From an uncultured Halomonas sp. (GTDB taxonomy: Bacteria; Pseudomonadota; Gammaproteobacteria; Pseudomonadales; Halomonadaceae), in assembly GCF_947493865.1 (NCBI RefSeq), contig NZ_CANLTC010000011.1, positions 1 to 64,000 on the forward strand: DNA of 64,000 nucleotides, read 5' to 3'. This document shows positions 63,275-64,000 of this stretch, piece after piece. Under the pieces are notes generated by a model. It was not told the DNA's origin. It did no database searches and saw only the letters and a list, made by a program, of their open reading frames with translations. A program made the position numbers and the translations under genes. Position 1 is the stretch's first letter. Every line of letters starts with the position of its first letter.

Positions 63275-64000
63275 GGTTTCAGCATCTCATCTAACATTCG
63301 CTGGCTCTCGGTAAGTGACTCGGGGTGAGGAGTCGGTTGGGAGCGGCGAGCGCGATCATGCCGGTGCTCACGTTCGATGCGAGCATGAATGCGATGAGCC
63401 AGATCCGGCAGGTCATGCCGGCGGATAGCCTGGTCATAGATCGGCAGCATATCGCTTTTCCAGGCCATGAGCTCACGCAGGGCACCCCGCAGGCTCTGCA
63501 GTTCCTCGGCTGAGCGGGCACGCTGGTGGATGTCGTTGAGCGCCTGTGTCACGAACCAGTGACGGACCTGATGACAACGCAGCTGCAGTCCTGCGGCGTC
63601 GAGCGCCGGCGTCCAATAGTTGCGGCGGAAGTGGTCCGGGCTCAGAGATGTGCCGTGGCGAGTCAGAAACAGCGGAAGGTGATGCAGAGTTTCCACAGGC
63701 AGTTCAGCGAGTTCCGTAAGCCCGCACCCTCGGGGATCTAGCCGAGCACGCTGCTCGTCCACATATCGTCGCAAGACCTTGACCGTGCGGTCGGTAATGA
63801 AAAGCCGTTTCACTCGGCGTCCATGACTTCCCTTGCTGATCGACAGCATCTCGCGCATAAAACCGCTCTGTACCCAGTCCGCCACGCTGAGTTGACACGC
63901 CTCATGGACACGACAGCCGGTATCAAAGAGGATACGTACCAGGCCAGTTTCGCGTAGTGTCCACCCCCACTGCTCACCAGCTGACATGACCCTGTTCATC
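63271..64000 (-). CDS. Tyrosine recombinase, module 3, first gene (C-terminal part in window)
   Basis: About 243 residues of the C-terminal half. Arg in LFDTGCRVHEACQLSVADW, HQVRH in RCHQVRHWFVTQAL, and a Tyr in DMLPIYDQAIRRH as the nucleophile candidate. The N-terminal part and promoter lie beyond the right edge. Its stop overlaps the start of the 1002-residue recombinase (ATGA). Together with the small protein it makes the third recombinase operon. Confidence 0.78.
   Translation of the reverse strand, partial: MNRVMSAGEQWGWTLRETGLVRILFDTGCRVHEACQLSVADWVQSGFMREMLSISKGSHGRRVKRLFITDRTVKVLRRYVDEQRARLDPRGCGLTELAELPVETLHHLPLFLTRHGTSLSPDHFRRNYWTPALDAAGLQLRCHQVRHWFVTQALNDIHQRARSAEELQSLRGALRELMAWKSDMLPIYDQAIRRHDLPDLAHRIHARIEREHRHDRARRSQPTPHPESLTESQRMLDEMLKP

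Overview
The window looks like a chromosomal plasticity zone of a gammaproteobacterium, probably Halomonas-like or a relative. That placement is an inference from the style of the mer, UmuD, Ssb and copper proteins and from the GC-rich codon use of the metal genes. No rRNA, tRNA or CRISPR array was seen. Nearly all of it is accessory DNA: three operons of multiple tyrosine recombinases, two blocks of candidate defence genes, and a metal/envelope/redox island of about 36 kb.

Layout. (1) 1-590: remnant of an element, with a truncated integrase and an att-like end. (2) 591-9538: a complete-looking element. Three overlapping tyrosine recombinases and a small coiled-coil protein (9408 to 4234, minus strand) carry a short cargo of GNAT, ImmA/IrrE protease and beta-family protein, plus a convergent sce7726-type nuclease-like gene. 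It abuts the 3' end of ssb, and an imperfect copy of the ssb end lies at its far edge. (3) ssb, 9551-10105. (4) 10190-15533: a second, AT-rich operon of three recombinases and a small protein. (5) 15978-22021: frameshifted IS630 transposase, CoiA-like nuclease plus DUF4041/GIY-YIG pair, decayed DNA, small membrane protein, secreted endonuclease. (6) 22232-23325: LexA box, a small ORF, umuD and a umuC cut off after about 145 codons. (7) 23330-59774: the metal island. (8) 59802-64000: a third recombinase operon running off the right edge.

The island combines mercury (merR, merT-P-F-A), zinc/cadmium/lead (P-type ATPase, MerR-type regulator, ZIP), a damaged CDF plus ZIP pair, and copper (CopA ATPase, multicopper oxidase, two Sco proteins, PCuAC, CtaG, DUF411, Met-rich protein). 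It also carries thiol-redox genes (two CcdA, two TlpA/CcmG-like, DsbA-like, broken dsbD), a peroxiredoxin, a persulfide dioxygenase and a c-type cytochrome. Envelope enzymes are mixed in: a full lipoprotein maturation set (lgt, lspA, lnt), an L,D-transpeptidase and an M23 peptidase. Several of these use a catalytic cysteine, so spare copies for metal stress are a reasonable hypothesis.

Control appears to run through MerR-family proteins. Five promoters with a 19-bp spacer and an internal dyad can be read directly, in front of merT, the Zn/Cd ATPase, a broken cueR-like gene, the peroxiredoxin-merR-copA operon and the Met-rich protein/Sco operon. The island is also decaying: frameshifts or deletions affect the sterol desaturase, a BASS/arsenic permease, the CDF, dsbD, a TauE/SafE gene, a cueR-like gene, an IS21 helper and a multicopper oxidase fragment. 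A 189-bp merR/methyltransferase segment is repeated directly 15 kb apart.
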